Assembly: GCF_039555335.1 (NCBI RefSeq)
Contig: NC_092641.1
Coordinates: forward strand, 29,758,848-29,822,847
Reading direction: 5' to 3'
Source of the DNA: Amphiura filiformis
Taxonomy: Eukaryota; Echinodermata; Ophiuroidea; Amphilepidida; Amphiuridae
Length of the DNA: 64,000 nt
The notes under the pieces were generated by a model, which worked only from the letters and a program-made list of their open reading frames with translations, was not told the origin of the DNA and searched no databases. Below, piece after piece: positions 12,301-23,567 of the stretch; position 1 is the stretch's first letter, and every line of letters starts with the position of its first letter. The position numbers and the translations under genes are program-made.

Positions 12301-15300
12301 GAATTCGGGAAACATATTCATAGGCTATAGGCCGCGGCTAAGACTAGTAGGCCTACAAATGTCTGAAATATATTATGGAAAAAAAACCCGGGGAAAAACA
12401 CTCACTGCAGTTTGAAAGAAATGAACAAGAGAGAAAACAGAAAGAAAAGGAGAGACAGAAAATGGAAATAATGGAATGGAGGTTATCCGTGTTCTATAAG
12501 CTGCATAGACTATGCCATAGACGAATTTTATTAAAAATATGTTATTATTAGTCATGATGAACCCATTTCGTTGAACTCAGAATTATACTGAGGTTTATTA
12601 AAATTAAAGTATTCAGTAGTAAAATGGTCATAAAGAGTTTAAAATATCAGATAATTAGTGACAATAAAAGTAACTGAACATGCTGCATGCAACATTATTT
12701 TGCATAATTATAATGGCTCACTTTAATACTGAACAATTCTGATTTTGGAATCTACCAGTTTATTGATAGCGAACCCCGAAAATCCGACTATGGACTTTGG
12801 AGCAGAACTTTACCCCGGGACTTTGCTCTCTAAAACACACACAGTCAAGCATACTTGTTTATTAGTCCATTAACCACAAGTACTAAGCATGGTATAGTAC
12901 AAGACGCGCTAGATGTTTGATGAGAGATTAACTTTCGCGTCAACACAAAAGTGTCGCAAATACCACAGATAGTTGTGTACGGCGTAGTTAATGGCAATGG
13001 CGCGGGCCCGGAAGATTTAAACAATAGCGAGATATGGGCGACCAATCACAAGGCAGATCCATTTAAAGATGCATTACATCATGGCCAATTTTAGTTAGGC
13101 CAGAAATTGGCCTAACTCTCCATAGAGTCCCATGTTAAAAATCTTAACCGCAAGGCAAAGTCAGTAGTCCACTTGGGAAGCTAACAAACAGAGGGAGGAC
13201 GTGCGGTGACTGAAAAGATCAGATACAGATGTGAAAATCTATCAGTTGCACACAAATCAATATAAATCAGAGTTTTTTGCTTAAATGTAATGGCGAGAGT
13301 ATGCAAAATGGGCAGGTGGACTACGGACTACTGCATATCCTATCAGCGACTGCTATGCCTTGTTTAGGACTTTCAAAAGAAGTATGCATGTGCAACCATG
13401 ACTGTTTCAAAATAGCCCGCCAAAGTAATGCAGGTAACTCCGAGGTCGTGCATTGAATTGGTCTGAATGAGGAATATTACGGGAACCAAGGTCTTTTGTT
13501 AGAAGTCACACATGAATAAATGGATAACCTCTATTGGACCACATTGGGACTCGAACCCGTACTCAAGTTTTACAACTCAAAAATATAGTTATACATAGCG
13601 AGTGACAGAAAGTTGAGGAATATTGCAGGTAGTTATATGTCAGAATCAACGTCCCACAATCAAGATACTGTAAAAAAAAACCAGTTTGTGTCATGCCATA
13701 TTATTAAAAATGTTTCCCAAAACCAGCTTCTAAGGTTCTGAACAAAAATATCATATACAGACCAAGACAGCACACAGACCTAAATCACTCAATCACACAG
13801 GATCAACCAGGATCACACACGGTTCCCTACCACAGGTGCCGAGAAGTGCGAATGCCGAAATCGCGACAGCCTAGAACCGCAAAAGCCGAGAACCGCTCTA
13901 ATTTGATATAATAAGCAGTGTGTTTATGTGTTTGCTGTTGAGTGAACTCGGCAGCATGTGATTTTGGCCTGGGTCATGTGCAGGTATTTCTTTCTGAAAA
14001 TTTAAAATAACGTCCCCTCCGTTGGGACATTAATTTAGGTTTCACGCTCTAATGCGCAATGGGCGCTGAAGTCTGAAATTAATCTAACGATACTGTAAAT
14101 TAAATTCACATTTCGTTTCACTACCTGGAGGGAATTGATCAAAAAGTGAAATCCTTCCTGAGGTTCTTATCTGTCAATGAGTTGAACAGTTCACAAGGAT
14201 GTCATAAAAATGACCTTGTGTGGTATTTGGTTCCCAGGAAGTGAGTTTTGCCTGAGGCAATTTGTGGTTAAATGTTGATCCCTCACTACCAGAAGTCGTG
14301 TTCACATTGTCGGACGAACGCCCGGCGGAACTTGATCGGCGTAAGTTGCTAGGAGTAGTGGTAGGCGTTGCTAGGAATAGGTGCAGTGTGAATGATGGTC
14401 AGCGTAAGTTCCGCCAGGCGTACGTCCGACGATTTACAAATGACAAAAGTCAGGAGTAGCGAGCTGGGTGTAACATCCGCCAGGCGTCAGTTGCAATGTG
14501 AACGCTGCTACTCCTAGCACCCGGTGTAAGTATGACCTTTTCTGAGAAATTATCGGGCTCGTTGTCAAGTGACGCTTACAACAGAGTTGCCGAATTCACC
14601 ACCCATGCGCAGTTGAGCCAACACGAGCAGGGTAAACGCCGCCATCTTGAAAAGTTCCGTAAGCTACAAACATCTCGAGCTGATTTGGACAAGGATTGGC
14701 GAAATAGTGGGAATATTGGTGATAATTCCAGCGCGGAAAAGTGGGTGAAGAATCTATCCGACCGCCAGTTGTCAAATCACGAAGTTAGTGTTCTCGCGAA
14801 AGGATTGAACTACGCTGTCAATGGTACCGGAGAAAGTTCCAGTAGCAGAATTCGTCACCGTTGCGGAATCAGCTGTTTCGCTTGCACATCTAAAACCATC
14901 GGACGCGGATTCATTACGACATAAAATCTGCCAAACGCTTTGTAATACCAAATTGCCTCAGTCGAATATCACCAAGGACGAGCGGAAAGCCTTATCAGAT
15001 TTAACAAAGGATGATAACATCGTCGTAGTCCCAGCTGATAAAGGTAAATGCGTTGTTGTTTTGAATGAAAGTGATTACGATGACAAGTGTAATGACTTGC
15101 TCAAGGACAAGAAAACATACAAACCGGTAGGCTACAATCCGACCAGTGGCTACAGAAAACGAGTGACTGATTTCACGAATAAAATCACTACTGATGGGTC
15201 CATAGACATTGTGCTCAAGAGACAGTTAGACCCCCCCCCTCTGAGCCTGTGGTACCGGCGTTTTACAAACAACAAAAAATCCACAAACCTGACCCAATTC

Positions 15301-18300
15301 CTGTCAGGCCCATAGTGAGTAGCATTGGGTCCGTAACTTACAACCTCGCCAAACACGCTGCCAAAATACTTGGCCCTTTAGTTGGTCGGTCACCTCATCA
15401 TATCAAGAACACGCAAGACTTTGTCAACCAAATAAAAGATCTCAAGTTAAGCGAAAGTGAAATTATAACATCCTACGATGTAACTGCTCTTTTCACATGC
15501 ATACCACCTGACTTTGCCCTCAAAGTTGTGAAAGAGTGTTTGGAGAGTGATAATACACTAAGTGAAAGGACAAACTTGAAGGTTGAACAAATCGTAGAAC
15601 TGGTTGAAATTTGTTTGAACACAACCTACTTCTCATACAAGGGGAAATACTTCAAACAACAACATGGCTGTGCTATGGGCTCCCCCGTTTCACCAATAGT
15701 GGTGAATTTGTGTATGGAAAGCTTCGAAAAACAGGCCTTGAAGTCGTACCCGGGTACAAAACCGAGGGTTTGGTTGCGTTTTGTCGACGACACTTTCGTT
15801 ATACTCAACCGTAGCGAGCTCGACGGGTTCTTCGAACACATCAATAGCGTGGATGACAACATAAAATTCACCCAAGAACTGTGCAAAGACAATACCCTTG
15901 CATTTCTCGACTGCTTGATATCGGTTCAAAGCGATGGTACCCTGACATCTAAGGTGTATAGGAAACCCACACATACTGACCATTATCTTCAGTTTGGTTC
16001 CCACCATCCACTCGTACACAAGTTAGGAGTAATTCGAACTCTCCAATATAGAGCTGATACCATCATAAGTGACTCTGAACAAGTTCCCGAGGAAAAGGAC
16101 CACATCAAAACAGCCCTTAATAACTGTGGTTATCCGGACTGGGCCTTTCTCAAAGCCACCAAGAGTAAAGAGCCAAAGACCGGAGGCGCGAGTGGTCAAA
16201 CCAACAGAGCCCGCGTAACTATACCATATATTTCGGGAATCTCGGAACGCGTGAAGAACCACTTCAAATCCTTTGGAATTTCAACATCCTTCAAACCAGT
16301 TAACACGCTTCGCGGGAAACTTGTGAATGTGAAGGACAAGCAACCGAAGGACAAACGCTCAAACTTAGTGTACGGAGTTGTGTGCGGTGATACCGATTGC
16401 TCTGCGGCTTACGTTGGAGAAACCAAACAGGCGTTAAAAACCCGCATTGGTCAACATAGGAGACCAAGTACCAACGAAGCACAAAACTCTGCTGTTTACC
16501 TCCATTTAAAGGACACTGGACACTCAATTAAGAACGAGGAAGTCGTTATTCTTGACAAGGAGGAACAATGGCATAGGAGAGGCATAAAAGACGCCATTTG
16601 GGAACGCATTGAGCAACCGTCACTGAACAAGAAAGGGGACTCCGCTTCAATTTATCTCATGCATGGGACCGGGCCATCGGGTCGATACCTAGCCGTCTAT
16701 CACGTGACCAGTCCAACGGGTCAGTTGCCTGATGAAGTCTGGTGGTTCCAGACGCAACGTCGCAATACAGGGTGTCCCAGAATGATTTGTACCGTGTTTG
16801 CGGGCAGTGTATACATTTTTGATACCAGCATTATAATGTTGGACATGTCTCCTACTTATTCTGTTAATTTCAGCACGCTACCTTTATTTGTTTTGGCGTG
16901 GCATGCAATAATGTAAAATCGATGAAAAACGACTCGCATACCTTTGAAAAATGGCACGATACGATTAAATGAAGAACGTGGGATGTTTGGCACAGCATTT
17001 CGACGACAACTACTGTTGGGGTTGGGCCCCGGGTTGGGCCTTAAAGCTTGCCGGACAGCGGCAATGTTCGCTCAAGTTCTTACAGTCTTACGAGCACCTG
17101 AAGCTTCACTCTGCCGATTCCTGACAGTTCCGTGCTCGTCAAACTTCTTTACGTTATACACTATCGTCTAATTAATCTTCTTTGCGTCTCAACATAGCTG
17201 CCGGTTTGCCAGTAAGTTTTTGAAAGAAATCCACGTTGCTGCACAGTAAATTGAGGAGCCGTCTTTTCTGTACCACAAGCAGTTCGATCTCTGCAAGCAT
17301 TTCAAATGACATGGACATCACACCACAATAACTATATTTAAAACTACCGCCAAAGAGAGAATGGGATTAGGCCACACATCCTTAATTCCATATAATGCTT
17401 GCTTCGTAACGTCATAAATAATAGATAGATATCGGCTATTAAGTGGAAATATGAACAGGGCACAACCAAAATACCTGCATAACTTTTTCTAAATAACTTT
17501 GTGCTGAACGGTTAGTAATGTTACAGATTTTCAAAATAGGTTGCGTTGTCAAAACTTAGAATTCACCATTTTTACGCAATCTTCTATAACATCTACTAGA
17601 AACATCAAATCTAAAAAAATCTGAGAAAGCTAAATATATGTATAACTTAAAATTTAAAACAATATGACCATTTAACATGCCCTTCATACCTAAAAAATTC
17701 CATCTTTCCCGGTACAGATCATTCTGGGACACCCTGTAGTTGCAAAAAGTAAGTTCCAGTATTAGATTTAATTCCAAAACTCTGTTTGAAACTACTGGAT
17801 GACTAAGAACATTCACTCATAAGTATGACCTTTTGTTTGTCGGAACTATGAAATTACATATCGCGCGGTTGATAAAGGTCACAGAAACACCGGAAGTGGT
17901 AGCCATTGTTTACGCCGACCAGAAGTGATTGCTTGGTGGAACTAATTGGCGTAGTGCTAGGAGTAGACTAGGCGTGGACACGCGGTAGGAGTAGGGAAAA
18001 TATTTGTGGAATTTTGATCAATTTTAGCGTAAGTTTACGCCGAGTGTAACTCAAATCTCTCCAGGTAAAAAAAACGTAATGAGAATCTTTTTAATCCAAC
18101 CATATGTATCAGAGGCGAGCACATTACCTACTATGTTATCTCAACCTTACCTTCTTTTAATCCAACATCATCCAATGTATGTTGCCGTGATCTATCACTT
18201 AAACGCGGATTCATGAACGCCTGCTTAATAATATGAACCTTATTGAGAACTACGACCACCTTCCCACCAACCCTCATGCTAAAGACTGGCCCGTACTGCG

Positions 18301-18505
18301 TAGCCATTTTGACAAACAGTTGGTGAGGGTCACACCCAGTACGGTACAGAGATGCTACGAGGTTTGGTAGATATCCAACCAACGGCCATCCCCAGGGTCC
18401 AGGAGGCAGATTTTTGGGTTTCTGCAAATTCCATATGAAAATAGTGATGACTGCTGCAAACAGCAAAATAGTTTGAATCTCGAAACCTAGTATTATGACC
18501 GCCAT
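6374..18505 (-). CDS. Cytochrome P450, CYP2 clan (CYP2U/CYP2-like), four exons, intact
   Basis: Exons on the minus strand: 18151-18505, 11241-11913, 9724-10001 and 6374-6555. All junctions are GT/AG and phases agree, giving 1488 coding bases and 495 residues, a normal microsomal P450 length. Visible: N-terminal membrane anchor (about 3-25), LPPGP hinge (33-37), WKQQRR C-helix (128-133), I-helix AGTETT (302-307), K-helix E359-I-Q-R362, PDRF (414-417), and the heme loop FSTGRRICLG with axial Cys440. Such enzymes are ER-bound monooxygenases using NADPH-P450 reductase; fatty-acid, eicosanoid or xenobiotic substrates are typical of the clan, and this one's substrate is unknown. The start ATG at 18505 precedes the hydrophobic anchor directly. 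Introns are 6.2, 1.2 and 3.2 kb and hold transposons. A truncated duplicate lies at 59406-63306. Confidence 0.92.
7579..8095. mobile_element. hAT-like MITE in P450 intron 3
   Basis: A 517-base insertion beginning CCTGGGGAGGGGGG and ending CCCCCCGGG, with GTAGGGCTG / CAGCCCTAC inverted blocks further in. It is flanked by the 8-base duplication TATTTATG (7571-7578 and 8096-8103). The duplicated P450 intron has a single TATTTATG (59702-59709) and no insert. Degenerate repeats of CACCCATTGACCCCATATTTTT type fill the interior. An 8-base target duplication is typical of hAT. No transposase. Confidence 0.8.
8857..8999. repeat. Palindrome, CTCTCGCCAGC arms
   Basis: AAATTCTCTCGCCAGCTTTTTTT-type left arm (about 8857-8880) and its complement (about 8976-8999) enclose about 95 AT-rich bases in P450 intron 3. 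It may be a small foldback element. The rest of intron 3 (8104-9723) is AT-rich; about 9370-9460 also matches, in reverse, the end of the SLC46 downstream flank (23440-23528). Confidence 0.5.
10758..11145. mobile_element. CTGACGTCA-type MITE in P450 intron 2
   Basis: The ends ACTTGTTTGCATCTGACGTC and (right end, complement) ACTTATTCGCGTCTGACGTC are inverted repeats. Related copies lie at 62672-63027, at the same place in the duplicated P450, and at 56867-57239. The first two therefore predate the P450 duplication. A purine tract near 10853-10888 lies inside. No ORF. Confidence 0.65.
11914..14239. other. Proximal part of P450 intron 1
   Basis: About 2.3 kb of intronic sequence. The first 200 bases resemble 63545-63690 in the duplicate P450. 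A B-box-like GGTTCGAGTCCC occurs on the minus strand near 13547-13558, but no partner A-box is convincing. Otherwise I see only short chance ORFs and poly-C at 12008-12018. Confidence 0.5.
14542..17819 (+). mobile_element. Penelope-like retroelement (reverse transcriptase plus GIY-YIG), broken
   Basis: The coding part encodes a reverse transcriptase with motif A (SYDVTALFT), motif B (HGCAMGSPVSP) and the catalytic FVDDT, followed by a GIY-YIG endonuclease (LVYGVVC, then AYVGETKQALKTRIGQH, then LNKKGDSA). This order, RT then C-terminal GIY-YIG, defines endonuclease-bearing Penelope-like elements, which copy themselves by target-primed reverse transcription. The 3' part contains TGCCTGATGAAG, common near the ends of this class. 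A 15-base direct repeat TAAGTATGACCTTTT flanks it (14527-14541, 17820-17834). The coding frame is interrupted about twice, so it is not active. It lies antisense in intron 1 of the P450, and a mariner-like element has inserted in its tail. The 5' end is probably somewhat truncated. Confidence 0.88.
16768..17736. mobile_element. Tc1/mariner-like non-autonomous element nested in the Penelope-like element
   Basis: The ends CAGGGTGTCCCAGAATGATT (16768) and the complement of ATCATTCTGGGACACCCTG (to 17736) are inverted repeats, with TA on each side (16766-16767, 17737-17738). CAGGGTGTCCC termini and TA duplication fit the Tc1/mariner group. There is no transposase; about 970 bases. It is younger than the host element, since it splits that element's 3' tail. 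Confidence 0.75.
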
Positions 18506-19210
18506 TTTGCTAGTTATTGTGAACGTCTTGTTTAATAGACATGTAAATGCCAAAATCGTGTACATTCAACCTTTGCAAAATTATTGCAAATACAACCAAC
18601 CATCTCTCAACAAAGGCGGTCCATTTCAAACTTTCTACGAGTCTGTTATCGGGATCAATTTTGGATCAAAAGTTAACATCAACATCATGTAACTCAATTT
18701 GCTTAGGCTGACGCCCAACATATACCGAGTAAGTTCAAATATGCTCACCAACTAGACGATCGTGTAAAGTACATTAACATGCCTAGTGGTGTCAGAGACT
18801 GGAATCAGTTTGCATAGAGTTGTCAAGACGCATGGTATTTCATGAATGATGTAAAGGTTCTTAGAAATTGGCCTTGTGTGTAGTTCAAATCTCTCTACAG
18901 GTTAAAAGTGTAATTATTAAAAAAAATGTGTCTGGATGGAAACACTGGATTTCCAGAGATCTAGTTGATCGTAGCTGGCTGGTATGTTTTTCCCTCTCAA
19001 CATTAATAAACACATGTTTATAAGATCGGGCATAAAACATGTTTTCTTATTTATTTTTTCGATTTGTCCTCGTTCAGTAAACTCATCAAAATGTCCAAAA
19101 ATTATTCAAAAGTCATTCAGAAAAAAAAATCAAATTGATTTTGCTGAGATCATTTTGTTTTGTAGCATTTTGGTTGTGTAAAGTCAACATAGACTACATC
19201 AGTCCCTCTA
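18506..19210. other. 5' flank of the P450 gene
   Basis: About 700 AT-rich bases upstream of the P450 start codon (gene reads leftward). The promoter should lie here, but I can point to no definite TATA box or conserved site. Only chance ORFs. Confidence 0.4.
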
Positions 19211-19854
19211 AGGGACCGTTCATTATTTCCACCGGAGGGGGGGCCGGGAGAATACATGGGGGGTCAGATGGTTTTTATCAGGCAAAAGGGGGGGTCAGAT
19301 GGTTTTGCATCTCAAAAATCCTAGAGCTTCCGGGGGCTTCGCCCCCTGGACCCCCATCTGGAACATTGCCCCATGACCCCTGACCATTAAATTTGCGCTT
19401 TGCATGTCGGCCGACACTTTGGTCCTAGTCCGGACTTAAGTCGGGCCTCACCTGTTTTTCACCTGCCACGGTGTGAATTGACATAAATTTGCACCAAAAG
19501 TAAGTATTTATTATAATATTTTGAAAAAATGGGTCATTGGGTAAAACATTCCAAAAAATGGAGAAAAATTCTAGATTTTGCTTCTAATTTGCCAAATGTA
19601 CAATACAAATTTGCTGAAATAAGAGAATTTTGAACCATATTTCATAAATATACATGTACACTGCCATTTTCGTAATAGAGAATTGCAAGCTGCTGCACAG
19701 TAATGCTGTGGTCAGACTCTTCTTTGTTCTTTTACTATCAAACCCCACCCCACACAGGTGTCATTTACATACCCCAGTTAAACTACAAAGACTCGCCTAA
19801 ACCACCATGACAGTAAACTTGGGCAATGTATTCAAATACATTATAGAAAAATAA

Positions 19855-19896
<42 letters not shown>

Positions 19897-20540
19897 TATG
19901 ACAACAAATTTTGAATCACATTTGAGATCTATTTTGACATTTTTAGATAATCATTTCACATTTTACATGGACCTTCTGTGTCCAAGTTTGAGTCGAACCG
20001 AGTCTGTTGGTGTCCGAGTCCGGCAACAAGTGGACTTGAGTCCAATACATCAACATAGGCGTAGATCCCCCCAATATTTTGCCAGGGGGATGCTCCATAC
20101 AATCACCCCCCCCCCCCATGTTGACGCCTGAATATAGGTTTCTGACCACATATTTGCCCATTTTAGCCCAAAAAGTGCAAATTTCCGCGCGCTTCGCGCG
20201 CATTATTCCTCTTTTACACCATATTTCATCAGTTTAGCTTTAAAATATCCAAATTTTTCGAGCGCTTTGCGCGCATTTGAACCATAAACTTATTTTGCCA
20301 CCAAAAGGTGCTGGATTCACTATACTTGTTTCCAACCCCAAAATTACAAAGACCCCACTCCTCTGCAGCATGCAGCAATACATTCTATTTTGGTTGGTGG
20401 GGGGGGGTCATATGATTTTCATGTAGCTCGGAGGGGAGGTCATATGGTTTTTATTATCGGCGAAGGGGGGTCATATAGTTTTCGGCAGTGACTTTCTGTC
20501 TGCTCCCCCCCCCCTCCGGTAGAAATAATGAACGGTCCCT
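19211..20540. mobile_element. TIR element with GGGACCGTTCATTATTTC ends
   Basis: AGGGACCGTTCATTATTTC at 19211 is inverted at 20522-20540. Poly-G/poly-C tracts with GGGGGGTCAGATGG / GGTCATATGG motifs lie next to each end. The middle holds a different repeat containing GACTTAAGTC/GTCCGAGTCCG words and an (ATC)n run. No transposase ORF. Its right end is duplicated in tandem with flanking DNA (see 20284-21218). Confidence 0.6.
19857..19896 (+). repeat. (ATC)n microsatellite
   Basis: About 13 uninterrupted ATC/CAT units. Uninterrupted length suggests it is polymorphic. Confidence 0.9.
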
Positions 20541-21218
20541 AAACTGACGGCACGCGCGCCATTTATGGCGCTTGGTGTCAGTCGAAGTGGCGCACGAAAT
20601 ATTTTTTCCACATAAATTTTGATCAAGAAAGGGGTGAAAAAACCGGATCTGGGCCTTTAAAAAATCTTAAAACCCAGGAGCTTCCAGGGGAGCTGCTCCC
20701 TGAACCCCCGATAAAGCACCACTGCACCTTATCCGCTATGCACATGCGCTACATAAACTTATTTTGCCACCAAAAGGTGCTGGATTCACTATACTTTTTT
20801 CCAACCCCAAAATTACAAAGACCCCGCTCCTCTGCAGCATGCAGCAATACTTTCAATTTTGGTTGGGGGGGGCATATGATTTTCATGTAGCTCGGAGGGG
20901 GGGTCATATGGTTTTATTATCGGAGAAGGGGGTCATATAGTTTTCGGCAGTGACTTTCTGTCTGCTCCCGGCCCCCCCCCTCCTGTAGAAATAATGAACG
21001 GTCCCTAAACTGACGGCACGCGCGCCATTTATAGCGCTTGGTGTCAGTCGAAGTGGCGCACGAAATATTTTTTCCACATAAATTTTGATCAAGAAAGGGG
21101 TGAAAAAACCCGATCTGGGCCTTTAAAAAATCTTAAAACCCAGGAGCTTCCAGGGGAGCTGCCCCCTGGACCCCCGATAAAGCACCACTGCACCTTATCC
21201 GCTATGCACATGCGCTAC
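20284..21218 (+). repeat. Tandem duplication, two 469-bp units
   Basis: 20284-20752 and 20753-21218 are nearly identical, both starting ATAAACTTATTTTGCC and ending CACATGCGCTAC. Each contains the right end of the TIR element plus flanking sequence (CTGACGGCACGCGCGCC). A few substitutions and homopolymer length changes separate them, so the duplication is recent. Confidence 0.9.
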
Positions 21219-21764
21219 CTCGGAAAGACCTTCCTTGACATGTTGGCACTTCATTGTTACTAAAATGTTCCAGTTGACACTTCAAATCATACTAGTTGAG
21301 AAGGCCTGCACTACATAGTGGCGTACGCGCGCTATATCGCTAAATATAACGCCAAGGTCGTCCGATCTTACTGTAAATGAGCTTTACATACAAAAAATCC
21401 CACCATCATATAGAGTCATCTGTCGGCGGAATACATTTGCCGTTACGACTTTTAAAAAGATCATTTTGTATTTCTGATTTTATTTAATGTCCTCTAAAAA
21501 TTGTCTTTGATATATGAATCGTCTTTATGTCTTATCAATTTGGATGTTATAAAAAAGGTTCTCTAGCTACCTTTTTTAGGTTAGGAAAATTTCATTTTCT
21601 CAGAAGATAGGTCATGAATATGTCGGTGACCGGAGACATTTTACGACCCCCTATCACGAGCTAAAAATTTCTACGACCCCTTATCTCGCGTTGATAGTTT
21701 TTATGACCCCTCTTCCGCCCAAACAGACTCAAGACAAATTATTCATTATTGCATGAGATTCTAA

Positions 21765-21845
21765 TACGTATAAGATGCGATCGTACACGCATAAGATGCA
21801 ATCTTACACATATAAGATGCCATCTTACACGTGTAGATAATTGTA
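21765..21845 (+). repeat. Minisatellite, about 24-bp palindromic unit
   Basis: TATAAGATGCNATCTTACAC is repeated three times with a fourth partial unit. Each unit is itself nearly palindromic, since TAAGAT and ATCTTA face each other. Between 21219 and 21764 I see only a weak ACGACCCCTTATC repeat. Confidence 0.75.
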
Positions 21846-21859
21846 CACGTTTTTTGGTC

Positions 21860-23530
21860 CACTTGGCCATTCATACTATGACAATATGGTAATAAGTTCC
21901 GGTTAAAATGGTATGCCTACTCCTACTGGACACAAAGGTGTGTCCTTTAGTGACCGTGTTCTTCGGTAGGTTGGCATGTTTTGATAACAATGAAAGATGC
22001 TATATTATTGATCACTAAAATTGATATGACACTTCACAAGAAAAAGTAGGCCCTGACCAAATTACTGCTAACGGAACAAGTTTTAAAATTATTTTTTTTT
22101 TGTTTTTGAAATTATGGTGTCACCTTAAAACATTTATAATAAAAAAAATCAGTCTCGAGGATGACCTAAAATGAAAAACATTGTCACGTGGGGTAGAAAA
22201 TGCTGCTTCAAATATTGAATTTTGGAGAAGTAATTTGGTGGTGTACGTCCTGAACCGCTTTACGTTCAATATGAGTGGTGCATAGTAAACTGTTGATAGC
22301 AGACTCGTGATCACAATAGTTCCAGGTTCTTAATCCGTTATAGTGCACATGTATACCATACTAACCACGATTCTCGAAAACTTTCTTCGCAGCCACTCCC
22401 GTGTCTTGTCGCAACAAGTATACGTAAGTGATAGCAAATGATTTTCTGTGATTTTGTGTGCATGCCTGAATAATTAGGTTATGGCACTTTTGTTACATGC
22501 ATTTCTGAAATCATTTTGCATCTTAAAATGTCCCATAGGAAGCTTCCGTTCCAGTTGCTTCTTTGTCGTGTCGAGTTATGACTTGAAGAACACTAAGAAA
22601 AAAATAAAAACATATAAGTTATGAACAAAACACTAGTATTAAAATGCATCAGTTCATGTTTAGTTTTCAGCAATTGTTCTCTGCAACTTTTAATAATTCC
22701 CAAAAGGAGTTCTATATAACCCTATCCCTGAAATAACCAGTTTACCAGTTTGTCAGCCAATGTGTAATATTATGAGCCAAATGGGAGGAATAGTTACATC
22801 AGAGCACCTTGGCAGTTGGTAACACGTGTCTTGTGGAAGCATTTTGGTCATCGTATGATTGACTACGTTTTTTAATATTCTCTGGACTTTTCCAGCCAGA
22901 AAAATAGAACCAATGTGTTTAAACAATGTAGCGTAATGGCAACGTGTCACACCTTCATGGTGCGTTGTACAAATTGACAATACTTGATCACTTTACACAG
23001 CGTACTAAGAACTTAGCAGCTAATATGCAGCTAAAATACCACCTGACCCATTATTAGCACATTCTATCTGTCAATTCAAATACTTCAAATTATTTTTGGT
23101 CTGTTCAGTGAAATTTATATCCCCGTTCTAACATTGTGATTGATTTTTTTCAAATGTTCTAAAATAATATTTATTTTGCAGCTGGTCTGTTCAGATTATT
23201 TTGTCAAAAGATCTACATTTTTTGGTGTTTTGGGGAAACAATACGAAAGGTCAAACTTTTCAATGATCGTCGGCTTCTCATCCAAGCTACATACACTTTA
23301 AGAACATACCATTAGATTTATTACTTCGAGGACTGTTAAATATTAAAAAAATATCCATTTGTAACCATTTGCCATAAAATGTGTATTATATCGTTATATA
23401 TATATCATTAAAAAACTAAATTATTTGATATCATCAGGACATTCTTCGTAATTAGAATACAATTCGATATGTCTGATGTACTATTATGTCCCACAAAAAT
23501 GCTGTCCAAACGTTGCTACCAGAGCCCTTA
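21860..23530. repeat. Segmental duplication, flank of SLC46 copy 1
   Basis: Aligns by eye with 33770-34120 plus 35966-37680 (unit 2) and with 55249-55760 (unit 3). Shared words include GACCTACTGC-region ACTGCTAACGGAACAA, CACTCCCGTGTCTTGTC and ACCAGAGCCCTTAAACCT. This unit lacks the hAT-like insertion of units 2 and 3: GTCCTGAA at 22247-22254 is the empty site. No gene recognised; it lies downstream of the transporter 3' end. Confidence 0.75.
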
Positions 23531-23567
23531 AACCTAAAAAAGAAATTGTTTGAATGGCGTAACCCGG

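Larger units (their letters stand above)
14240..18055. repeat. GC-richer palindromic repeat, split by a Penelope-like element
   Basis: The two parts, 14240-14541 and 17835-18055, have higher GC than their surroundings and share motifs CTAGGAGTAG, GGCGTAAGTT and their inverses. At 14308-14332 and 14405-14430 TCGGACG...GGCGGAACTT is matched by an inverted copy. They are now separated by the element at 14542-17819 and joined across its duplicated 15-base target. Family unknown. Confidence 0.5.

Noticed and set aside
13530-13570. Possible tRNA-derived sequence on the minus strand
   Set aside because: Only a B-box-like GGTTCGAGTCCC is seen; no A-box at a suitable distance and no cloverleaf.
15150-16527. 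Several minus-strand and alternate-frame ORFs over the Penelope-like element
   Set aside because: Shadows of the reverse transcriptase/GIY-YIG coding strand; they share no known motifs.
14542-17819. LTR retroelement or virus-like element
   Set aside because: No LTR pair, capsid or protease; RT motifs plus C-terminal GIY-YIG and variable-length target repeats indicate a Penelope-like element.
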